A stretch of DNA of 5,326 bases from Candidatus Aminicenantota bacterium (GTDB lineage Bacteria > Acidobacteriota > Aminicenantia > UBA2199): NCBI GenBank assembly GCA_020355945.1, contig CP070627.1, forward strand, positions 2,135,098 through 2,140,423, written 5' to 3'. The translations under genes and the position numbers were made by a program. This document shows, one piece after another, positions 1 through 5,291 of the stretch. Under the pieces are notes generated by a model that was not told the origin of the DNA, did not search any database, and worked only from the letters and a program-made list of their open reading frames with translations. Positions within the stretch are counted from its first letter, which is position 1. Each line of letters opens with the position of its first letter.

Positions 1-34
1 AGGGGGGGCAGTTTTTTCAAAAAGCGCCCCCCCT
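1..34. repeat. GC-rich inverted repeat (G7/C7 hairpin) at window edge
   Basis: AGGGGGGGC at 1-9 is the exact reverse complement of GCCCCCCCT at 26-34, giving a perfect 9-bp stem. The 16-nt spacer itself contains a T-run followed by an A-run (12-23) that could extend the pairing. No T-tract follows on either strand, so it does not look like a simple intrinsic terminator. It could be a dispersed repeat unit, a transcript-end structure of a gene lying to the left, or the remains of a small mobile palindrome. The window edge cuts the context, so its true left limit is unknown. The symmetry is directly visible; its role is unknown. Confidence 0.6.
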
Positions 35-36
35 GG

Positions 37-49
37 TCGCCGAAGGCGA
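37..49. repeat. Small hairpin TCGCC-GAA-GGCGA
   Basis: A perfect 5-bp stem (TCGCC at 37-41, GGCGA at 45-49) closes a GAA triloop. It lies 2 nt after the G7/C7 inverted repeat, so the two hairpins together form a compact, GC-rich, structured element in otherwise AT-rich DNA. This layout is typical of short repetitive extragenic elements, but one copy in one window cannot prove that. Confidence 0.45.
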
Positions 50-76
50 AATGGTTTCTGGATTAGCAATTGACCT

Positions 77-92
77 GAAAAAATATTTTTTC
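77..92. promoter_or_regulatory. Perfect 16-bp palindrome, candidate operator
   Basis: GAAAAAATATTTTTTC is its own reverse complement over all 16 bases, and the symmetry stops at 76/93. It ends 2 bp before the predicted -35 box of the MntA-HepT promoter, where a repressor or activator could bind. A-tract/T-tract palindromes also arise easily in AT-rich DNA and can act simply as bent or UP-like promoter DNA, so the operator role is inference. Confidence 0.4.
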
Positions 93-94
93 TA

Positions 95-122
95 TTGAAA
101 AAAAGGTAAAATTGGCTATAAT
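95..122 (+). promoter_or_regulatory. Sigma70-type promoter of the mntA-hepT pair
   Basis: The -35 box TTGAAA lies at 95-100 and a perfect -10 box TATAAT at 117-122, with a 16-bp spacer. Transcription should begin near 129, just before the GAAGGA ribosome-binding site, leaving a leader of roughly 13 nt. A weaker alternative pairs TTGACC (70-75) with TATTGA (93-98). The prediction rests on sequence match and placement only. Confidence 0.6.
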
Positions 123-128
123 AGTAGT

Positions 129-134
129 GAAGGA
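129..134 (+). promoter_or_regulatory. Ribosome-binding site that fixes the mntA start
   Basis: GAAGGA lies 7 nt before the ATG at 142. It supports that ATG over a TTG in the same frame at 112, which would lie inside the predicted promoter. Confidence 0.6.
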
Positions 135-141
135 AACAGCA

Positions 142-435
142 ATGACAGAGTTGAATGAAATAAAAACGAAATTATCCGCCCACAAAAGCGAGTTAAGAAG
201 AAAATATAAAGTCAAGGAAATTGGAATTTTCGGTTCTTATGCAAGAGAAGACCAAAAAGAGAACAGCGACATTGACATATTGGTGACCTTTGAGAAAACC
301 CCAGGTCTGCTTAAATTTCTTGAGTTGGAAAACCATTTATCCGGTCTCCTGGGAATCGACGTAGACCTGGTGAGAAAAGAAGCTATCCGAAAAGAGTTAA
401 AAGATACCATATTAAAGAATACCGTTATATTATGA
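142..435 (+). CDS. mntA: MntA-like nucleotidyltransferase antitoxin (MNT domain)
   Basis: A 97-residue minimal nucleotidyltransferase, the expected antitoxin of the next gene. The polymerase-beta-type signature GSX10DXD is complete: G31-S32 in IFGSYARED, then D43 and D45 in SDIDILV. A likely third metal-binding acid is D75 in GIDVDLV. Known members of the MntA-HepT class transfer AMP from ATP onto a tyrosine of the HEPN toxin and so inactivate it; with the motif intact, this copy should be active. The ATG at 142 is chosen because it has a GAAGGA site 7 nt upstream and follows the predicted transcription start; an in-frame TTG at 112 would add 10 residues but overlaps the -10 box. The stop overlaps the hepT start as ATGA, so translation is probably coupled. 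The family assignment is firm; the antitoxin role follows from family and pairing. Confidence 0.93.
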   Translation: MTELNEIKTKLSAHKSELRRKYKVKEIGIFGSYAREDQKENSDIDILVTFEKTPGLLKFLELENHLSGLLGIDVDLVRKEAIRKELKDTILKNTVIL

Positions 436-821
436 CAAAACGAAGCCTTAGTCTTTATACCAAAGATATCCTGGAGAGTATTGAGAATATAGAAGAATTT
501 ATCGAAGGAATGGATTTTGATAAATTTCAGAGTGATGATAAAACTTCTAGTGCGGTTATCCGGAAATTAGAGATCATTGGTGAAGCGGTAAAACAATTAC
601 CTGATGACATCAGAGAGCGTTATAAAAAAATCCCCTGGAAGGAAATGGCAGGAATGAGGGATAAGCTTATCCATTGGTATTTTGGAGTGGATTATGAAAT
701 AGTCTGGAATGTAATCAAGGAAGAAATTCCTCAACTAAAACCCATCTTGAAAGAGATAGCCGATAAAATAGCAGTTGACGATGCAGCGACATCGGTACAA
801 AATGAGGCAAATAGCCATTAA
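432..821 (+). CDS. hepT: HepT-like HEPN RNase toxin (DUF86 family)
   Basis: A 129-residue all-helical HEPN protein of the HepT/DUF86 family. The catalytic motif is R76-x4-H81-x-Y83 (RDKLIHWY), followed by the family-typical FGVDYEIVW. In HEPN RNases the Arg and His cleave RNA, usually as a dimer. In the characterised MntA-HepT systems the Tyr of this RX4HXY motif is the residue AMPylated by MntA; here that is Y83. Upstream, KLEIIGEAVKQL (45-56) is also typical of the family. Many relatives have Asn after the Arg; Asp occurs here. The start overlaps the mntA stop by 4 nt with no strong ribosome-binding site of its own, consistent with coupled translation that keeps antitoxin in supply. The last 20 residues or so (DDAATSVQNEANSH) are polar and probably disordered. 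It converges on the NACHT gene, with 8 nt between the two stop codons. Confidence 0.93.
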   Translation: MTKRSLSLYTKDILESIENIEEFIEGMDFDKFQSDDKTSSAVIRKLEIIGEAVKQLPDDIRERYKKIPWKEMAGMRDKLIHWYFGVDYEIVWNVIKEEIPQLKPILKEIADKIAVDDAATSVQNEANSH

Positions 822-829
822 AAAGTACT

Positions 830-3800
830 TTATTCAAGCTTGTTGAGCACTTTATAAAGAATGGCCAATACGCCTTTTTTCTCCTTTTGAGGACAATTCC
901 GGTAGTAATCGATGCTGTCCAGCACGAGCTGCTGTTCATAGGGTACCTTTTTAAGATAATAAGCCAACAACCGTGCCGGAGGGCATACATCTTTATGATT
1001 GAAATCTTTAAGATCAAATTCTCCAGGAGCCTCCGATAAATACCTACTACCTTGTTCCGCAATAATTTTCGATAAAACTTTGGGATTGTAAGAAATATGA
1101 GAAAAAGGAAAATGACGCCATCTCCAAGCGATATAAAAAAATTTGAAATTATAGTAACGAATGAATCGTTCGACAGCTTCAAGTTTATTTTTTTGCGGTC
1201 CCAGAATTAAATAGACGTGATTTTTAACCATATCAACTTCGCTGTCCGATAAATCCTTGCGTAGAAGTTCTAGAAAATGAGAAATCTCACTTTTTGAGAA
1301 GAATTTTTTGTTTGATTTTAAGTGCTTAAGATTTAACTTTTTGAAATCGTTACTATTATAAAAAAAGTCAAGTTCTTTAAGCTCTTTTTCAAGGTAACTA
1401 TAAATTAGACACCCCCTGAAATTAGTTAGTTCTACTCCACTCCAGTGACTCTCTAATAAATTATTTTTCATTTTTTCTTTATAAAGTAATTGATTATCAA
1501 ACAAATGGTATAAATTCTTTGCCAGATGGCTGTCAGGATATTTTTTTGAGAATTTTTTCCAAATTTCTATTAAGCTGTGAATAGAAAAAGATTCACTTAA
1601 AAAGTATTCAAATAATTTGAAGAAAAGATGCTCAAAAACATCGTACCCATAAAAATAATCAAAAATGTCTTTCATATCTTCCCAATCTACTTTGTCTAAA
1701 GCAATCCATTCATTTTTAATTATCACCGTTAAGAAAGATTCAACTATATTATTTAATGATTCCTTATCCTTTTTAAGAGATAATGATGACAAGAAGCTTT
1801 TAAAACTTTCCCGGAAGGATTTTAAATTTTGAATGGGATAATTATTCCACATTGTCGAAAAAACCAATTGGCAAATCTCGGCATTTTCTCCCGGTTTCTG
1901 CAATACATAGGTAAAAAATTTACAAATGGACTTTTCCCATGAGTTTTCCATCAAAATATGCACCAGGTTTTTCCTAAGGGTAGAATTGGATGTTGAAATT
2001 AATTCGTTTGTAAACCTCTCTGCATAAACCTCTTTTCCATCGCTGTAGAGGAGTTCTTTGAATAGACTGGAAAAAGAAGCGATTAACTCCTCGCTTTCTG
2101 TGGATGAGCATGCATCAATTATCTTACCCAGGATTTCATTTTGCAATTCATCCGTAATACTTACATCATCCGCCAATACAAGACACACCAATTGTAATGG
2201 CCGGTAAGCTTCCGGGAAAATATCCTCTACATTTAACAAATCTTTTACAAATTCCGCTGCTTTGCTTCGTCCTATTTTTACCTTGAAAGCAAATCGTATT
2301 TGAGCGGATGCCAGCCGGATAATTTCCACCCACCGGGGATCAAAGACGTATTTCTTGAGATCAATACTGCCTTCATACCACCGTTCCCACAAATGGAGGG
2401 CGGCAAAATATTCTTCAAAAGTTAAATGAATGAATCCAAACATCGGCTGTCCAAGTTCATTTTCTCCTTTTTCATAGAAGAAACCGGCTTCTTGCCGCAA
2501 GAAATTAAGAAATTCTTTGTATTCGGTTTTGGCTTTTTCAATGGGAGCATTGGTGTGAATACTTTTGTAATGTTTGAGAAAGGCCTCTTTAAATTCGTCT
2601 TCTTCGATCAATCCATTGGATTTGGTTGCATGAATTTCAAAGGCGATGGGAGCCATAATTTCGATGATTTCGTTTTTATCCTTTAATTGACTACCTTCGG
2701 TTAAGCGAAGCTGCATTCTTAAATTGACCCAATGTTCCAGGAAAGTTTCGGTACTGATATCATACAATTCAATACGTTTATTAGGCAGCTTCTTTCCCCG
2801 GTAATGAATTAATGCAATGATCGTCATAAGAAGCGGATTGGAAGCCAAACGCGTCACTGATGGATTCCTTGAAATGGAGTCATTTAGGCTTTCTGCCTGT
2901 TCCCCTGCATGATCAAAATCCTTGTCCGTGTGAGCGGCGATTGCCTGGTACCACTGCCGCGAGAATGTGGCAATCTCTTCTTCGCCAAAGGGCTGGAGTT
3001 CAAAATGTTTGAAACCGGCACCCAACCGTGATTCCTGGTATCCCACGATCCTGGAGGCCACTACATAGTGGTTATAAGGATACCTGGCTATTAAATCTTC
3101 TACTTGCTCAGTCACCCGGATTCGCAGAGATGTCTCTATTACTTCGTCCAATCCATCCATAAAAAGCAGCAAGTTGGAGTACTCAAACCCTTCTTTATAA
3201 AGGTGCCCGTACTGTTTGTCAAAATGATCGGTGATAAACTCGTATAAATTTTTCCCGTTATTTTTCAAGTAATTGGCAAATTCCGATACCCGGATATAAA
3301 CAGGAATAATGTATCCGAAAGGGTGTTCCTCATCCCTATAGCTGACAGCTTTCACTGCCAGGTATTTCAAAAGGGTTGATTTGCCGGAGCCCGGATCCCC
3401 TAAAATGACAATATTCTTATCCAGGAGAATTTGAATGATATTTCCCACCTTTGCGGGTTTATCTTTATCGGGTTTATCGCTACTATCGGCATCATGAAAT
3501 GCTTTTGTTACCACATGCCGTTCCTCTACTGAAATGGTTCGATCTGGTTTGATTTCCAATGGAACAAATATGTCATTGAGTTCCATTTGAATCTCTTTCC
3601 CGGATACTTTTGGGGAAAAGCCTCTTAATTCAATGAAACGGAATTTATTTTTTAAATATTGATCATAATCCTCAAGCTGCTTTTGAGCATCTGGCTGCCG
3701 GGCAAAGTAATTTTTGTATACCACCATCTTCAACTCATCAAAATCACTTCGTGAAACCAATTTTGAATCAATATTCTTAAGGATATCCAGGATACTCTCG

Positions 3801-4276
3801 ATCTTTAAACATTCCAAAAGAATTGCTTGTATCCCTTCTTTTTCACTCATCAGGTTGAAGAATGCAATGCGATAGAGAGAGAAACAGTCACTCAAAATTC
3901 CGGGTATTAAAGCATGCTTGCCGGAAATATTCAACGAGTATTCTTTAGCGATCTTTTCGGCAATCTTTAATTGAAATTCACCACTTTTTAGGGATGAAAG
4001 AAAATTATCAAAACCCTCAGTGTACCTGGAAATTATTGAGAGCAGCTTCAATTCGTCTTTTTTGACGGCTGCCCGGATTTTTTTAACAACTTTTTTTGCA
4101 TAATCATCATACAACTCTTCATGGTATTGCAATGATTTGTAAAACGATTTGATAAACAGGTTTCTCAATGGTTCCCCATCGAATTTTTTTGAACTTAAGA
4201 GTTTTCTTATTTCCCCGGTGGTTAAATTTGCCAGGACGCTGAGTCCGAAACTTAATAGTGCTGTTGTAATTTCCAT
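830..4276 (-). CDS. NACHT-domain STAND NTPase, probable anti-phage sensor/effector
   Basis: An 1148-residue signal-transducing NTPase. Residues 1-200 are helical with no recognised catalytic domain; residues 3-21 carry no charge and could form a hydrophobic or membrane-active helix. Residues about 205-240 (RFIELRGF to DIFVPL) match the linker usual before bacterial NACHT domains. The NACHT core has Walker A GDPGSGKST (293-301), Walker B LLLFMDGLDE (369-378), sensor-1-like VVASR (405-409), LQPFGEEEI (427-435), NPLLMTIIAL (480-489) and the winged-helix signature FIHLTFEEYFAA (615-626). Residues about 640-1148 look like an alpha-solenoid (HEAT- or TPR-like) sensor region. All NTPase motifs are intact. 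Some bacterial NACHT proteins defend against phages, so defence is the likely role; trigger and effector are unknown here. The start has GGGAG 8 nt upstream. It lies 84 nt after the PIN toxin gene with no clear promoter between. Codons for residues about 725-1045 are much more AT-rich than those for the NACHT core. Confidence 0.93.
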   Translation of the reverse strand: MEITTALLSFGLSVLANLTTGEIRKLLSSKKFDGEPLRNLFIKSFYKSLQYHEELYDDYAKKVVKKIRAAVKKDELKLLSIISRYTEGFDNFLSSLKSGEFQLKIAEKIAKEYSLNISGKHALIPGILSDCFSLYRIAFFNLMSEKEGIQAILLECLKIESILDILKNIDSKLVSRSDFDELKMVVYKNYFARQPDAQKQLEDYDQYLKNKFRFIELRGFSPKVSGKEIQMELNDIFVPLEIKPDRTISVEERHVVTKAFHDADSSDKPDKDKPAKVGNIIQILLDKNIVILGDPGSGKSTLLKYLAVKAVSYRDEEHPFGYIIPVYIRVSEFANYLKNNGKNLYEFITDHFDKQYGHLYKEGFEYSNLLLFMDGLDEVIETSLRIRVTEQVEDLIARYPYNHYVVASRIVGYQESRLGAGFKHFELQPFGEEEIATFSRQWYQAIAAHTDKDFDHAGEQAESLNDSISRNPSVTRLASNPLLMTIIALIHYRGKKLPNKRIELYDISTETFLEHWVNLRMQLRLTEGSQLKDKNEIIEIMAPIAFEIHATKSNGLIEEDEFKEAFLKHYKSIHTNAPIEKAKTEYKEFLNFLRQEAGFFYEKGENELGQPMFGFIHLTFEEYFAALHLWERWYEGSIDLKKYVFDPRWVEIIRLASAQIRFAFKVKIGRSKAAEFVKDLLNVEDIFPEAYRPLQLVCLVLADDVSITDELQNEILGKIIDACSSTESEELIASFSSLFKELLYSDGKEVYAERFTNELISTSNSTLRKNLVHILMENSWEKSICKFFTYVLQKPGENAEICQLVFSTMWNNYPIQNLKSFRESFKSFLSSLSLKKDKESLNNIVESFLTVIIKNEWIALDKVDWEDMKDIFDYFYGYDVFEHLFFKLFEYFLSESFSIHSLIEIWKKFSKKYPDSHLAKNLYHLFDNQLLYKEKMKNNLLESHWSGVELTNFRGCLIYSYLEKELKELDFFYNSNDFKKLNLKHLKSNKKFFSKSEISHFLELLRKDLSDSEVDMVKNHVYLILGPQKNKLEAVERFIRYYNFKFFYIAWRWRHFPFSHISYNPKVLSKIIAEQGSRYLSEAPGEFDLKDFNHKDVCPPARLLAYYLKKVPYEQQLVLDSIDYYRNCPQKEKKGVLAILYKVLNKLE

Positions 4277-4284
4277 ATCTTTTT

Positions 4285-4289
4285 CTCCC
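4285..4289 (-). promoter_or_regulatory. Ribosome-binding site of the NACHT gene
   Basis: GGGAG on the minus strand (plus strand CTCCC) lies 8 nt before the ATG at 4276. Its spacing and sequence match the site of the Phd-like antitoxin gene (4992-4996), and both read TGGGAGAA. The site sits directly after a hairpin, which could affect its accessibility. Confidence 0.6.
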
Positions 4290-4290
4290 A

Positions 4291-4320
4291 GTAACTATTA
4301 CCAACTTTAAGGTTGGTTAC
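4291..4320 (-). promoter_or_regulatory. Leader hairpin just upstream of the NACHT ribosome-binding site
   Basis: ACCAAC (4300-4305) and GTTGGT (4312-4317) form a 6-bp stem with a 6-nt loop. Alternatively CCAAC/GTTGG stacks on GTAA (4291-4294) and TTAC (4317-4320), with a bulge at 4295-4300. The structure starts 2 nt upstream of the GGGAG site. A weaker hairpin, CCAAT/ATTGG (4324-4328 and 4337-4341), lies next to it. No U-tract follows, so it is not a standard terminator. It may be an operator half-site pair, an RNA processing or stability element, or chance pairing. The 84-nt gap (4277-4360) holds nothing else that I can identify, including no convincing promoter. Confidence 0.4.
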
Positions 4321-4360
4321 GTCCCAATCTTTTTCCATTGGTATCAAAAACCACAAAAAA

Positions 4361-4747
4361 TCATAATATCTTAATCTGCTTCGCTTCTCTCAGTATCTCA
4401 TCCACAGTGATTAATGTCAGGTCATATTCCCAGGCAGTTGCTGCAATAAAGCGGTCAGCAGGGTCCTTATGCGGAAGTTCTATTAATCTACTTTTGAGTG
4501 CAATTGCATGTGATAATTTTGCTTCTTTAACTGGACTCCGTTTAAGTGCTTCCAATACCCATTCTTTTGGGGACGGATATAGTTCGATTCTTTCTTTTTC
4601 AGCCAGGATCAAAGTTTCCCATACTGTAATCGGAGAAATAAAAAGTTCATTATCTCTATTTCTAAGTACTTCGGCAATATCCTTGTCAAGTTTGTCCGGT
4701 TCCAACAGAGTCCACAGCCATATATGAGTATCTAATAGGTATCTCAT
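4361..4747 (-). CDS. VapC-like PIN-domain RNase toxin
   Basis: A 128-residue PIN-domain protein of the VapC type found with Phd-like antitoxins. It opens with MRYLLDTHIWLW, the classic start of this group. The four expected acidic metal ligands are present: D6 (LLDTH), E44 (VWETL), D98 (DPADRFIAATA; D95 is next to it) and D116 (LITVDEIL). PIN toxins cleave RNA, often tRNA or rRNA, with Mg or Mn; the target here cannot be told. The start at 4747 is chosen because its ATG overlaps the antitoxin stop as ATGA and the alignment to the family begins there. An ATG at 4765 in the same frame would add six residues (MGSFIR) that do not belong to the fold. Its function is expected to be held in check by the upstream antitoxin. 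Confidence 0.93.
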   Translation of the reverse strand: MRYLLDTHIWLWTLLEPDKLDKDIAEVLRNRDNELFISPITVWETLILAEKERIELYPSPKEWVLEALKRSPVKEAKLSHAIALKSRLIELPHKDPADRFIAATAWEYDLTLITVDEILREAKQIKIL

Positions 4748-4983
4748 CCTGATAAAACTTCCCATACCTTTGGATCTTCAACCGGCGAAACAATATCACC
4801 GACAATTCTGCCGGTACCGTTCATACATCCCAACCAGGAATCTTGCCCAGGTGATGAAACCGGTACAATTTTTACCAGCAGTTTCCCTTTATCGGTTATC
4901 AATATAGATTTATTTGAACGACTCATTGACTCAATAATTGTACGGCAATTCTTTTGAAAATTAGAAAGTTGTATTTCTTCCAT
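4744..4983 (-). CDS. Phd/YefM-type antitoxin
   Basis: A 79-residue antitoxin paired with the PIN toxin. Residues 1-45 fit the Phd/YefM DNA-binding fold: a start like MEEIQLSNFQKNC, a helix, then SILITDKGKLLVKIVPV, whose 'ITdkGk..vkivP' pattern is diagnostic. The C-terminal part, SWLGCMNGTGRIVGDIVSPV (49-68) followed by WEVL, is a toxin-binding tail often seen in antitoxins of PIN toxins. It should bind and neutralise the toxin and repress the operon. The ATG at 4983 is chosen because GGGAG lies 8 nt upstream; an ATG at 4998 would add five residues but overlaps that site. Its 5' end overlaps the preceding small gene by 23 nt, and its stop overlaps the toxin start by 4 nt, so all three are probably translated in a coupled way. 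Confidence 0.9.
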   Translation of the reverse strand: MEEIQLSNFQKNCRTIIESMSRSNKSILITDKGKLLVKIVPVSSPGQDSWLGCMNGTGRIVGDIVSPVEDPKVWEVLSG

Positions 4984-5242
4984 TTTTTCTTCTCCCATTT
5001 AACCGATTGTATTTCTTATAAAAGGCCTTCCATTCAATATAATCATCCCAACGTTCGAAATCTTCCTCTTTTGCTTCATTTATCGACTTTTCAAATTGAG
5101 GAAAATCACAGTTGTATTTTTTTTCAAAGAGAGTCAGCTTCTCCTTTATCAATGTCAATTCCGTATAAAACTTCATTTTCACATAGTTCTCGATGTCTTT
5201 CCTTGTTATTTCAACGGGTTCGTTTATTTTCATTGTCTGCAT
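4961..5242 (-). CDS. Small charged protein of unknown function, first gene of the TA operon
   Basis: A 93-residue, strongly charged, probably helical protein that I cannot assign to a named family. After a short N-terminal strand-like segment (MKINEPVEIT), residues 14-55 look like a long helix (LTLIKEKLTLFEKKYNCDF). A compact block, EEDFERWDDYIEWKAFYKK (59-77), has paired tryptophans W65 and W71 and acids D66, D67 and E70, and looks like the conserved core. No signal peptide or membrane segment is seen. It resembles small uncharacterised proteins I recall near toxin genes, but no search backs this. The ATG at 5242 has GGAG 6 nt upstream; the ATG at 5257 lies at the predicted transcription start and has no site. 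The final residues are read through the antitoxin's ribosome-binding site and start codon, which couples the genes. It could be an extra antitoxin, a chaperone-like partner or a remnant. Confidence 0.72.
   Translation of the reverse strand: MQTMKINEPVEITRKDIENYVKMKFYTELTLIKEKLTLFEKKYNCDFPQFEKSINEAKEEDFERWDDYIEWKAFYKKYNRLNGRRKNGRNTTF
4992..4996 (-). promoter_or_regulatory. Ribosome-binding site that fixes the antitoxin start
   Basis: GGGAG on the minus strand lies 8 nt before the ATG at 4983 and inside the 3' end of the preceding gene. An alternative ATG at 4998 begins before this site and has no comparable site of its own. Confidence 0.6.
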
Positions 5243-5248
5243 ATTTAT

Positions 5249-5252
5249 CTCC
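5249..5252 (-). promoter_or_regulatory. Ribosome-binding site of the first operon gene
   Basis: GGAG on the minus strand lies 6 nt before the ATG at 5242. It selects that start over ATGs at 5257 (no site) and 5233 (spacing 15 nt). Confidence 0.55.
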
Positions 5253-5262
5253 GTCATTGAAT

Positions 5263-5291
5263 AATATAAGCCTATTTGCCTTTTTTGTCAA
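5263..5291 (-). promoter_or_regulatory. Strong sigma70-type promoter of the leftward operon
   Basis: On the minus strand the consensus -35 box TTGACA (5291-5286) is followed after exactly 17 bp by TATATT (5268-5263), a one-mismatch -10 box. Transcription should start near 5256, about 14 nt before the ATG at 5242. It would drive the small gene, the antitoxin and the PIN toxin, and possibly the NACHT gene. Phd-type antitoxins usually bind operators over such promoters, but I see no clear palindrome overlapping the boxes. Confidence 0.75.

Noticed and set aside
3..98. Plus-strand frame open from the window edge to a TGA at 96-98, possibly the tail of an upstream gene.
   Set aside because: Only about 31 codons, it runs through the G7/C7 stem, the GAA hairpin and the AT palindrome, and a second frame (1-66) is also open. 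No recognisable protein ending. It could still be real, but the left context is missing.
835..859. Palindromes CAAGCTTG and CTTTATAAAG near the convergent gene ends, considered as a bidirectional terminator.
   Set aside because: Short, inside the NACHT coding sequence, no GC-rich stem and no flanking T-tract; likely chance.
715..1182. Minus-strand open frame of 155 codons overlapping hepT and the NACHT 3' end.
   Set aside because: It lies out of frame over two well-supported genes, has no domain, and its residue pattern is that of a shadow translation.
2426..2686. Plus-strand open frame of 86 codons inside the NACHT gene.
   Set aside because: Phe- and Gly-rich translation antisense to the conserved winged-helix region; no ribosome-binding site or family resemblance.
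4119..4304. Minus-strand open frame of 61 codons overlapping the NACHT start.
   Set aside because: It is out of frame with the NACHT N-terminus, which has the clear GGGAG site; no supporting features.
4361..4380. TATTAT near the end of the PIN gene as a -10 box for a separate NACHT promoter.
   Set aside because: No acceptable -35 box at 16-18 bp, and it would give a leader of about 80 nt unlike the other two promoters here.
4338..4727. Plus-strand open frame of 129 codons opposite the PIN toxin.
   Set aside because: Ser-rich antisense shadow of a gene with all PIN catalytic residues.
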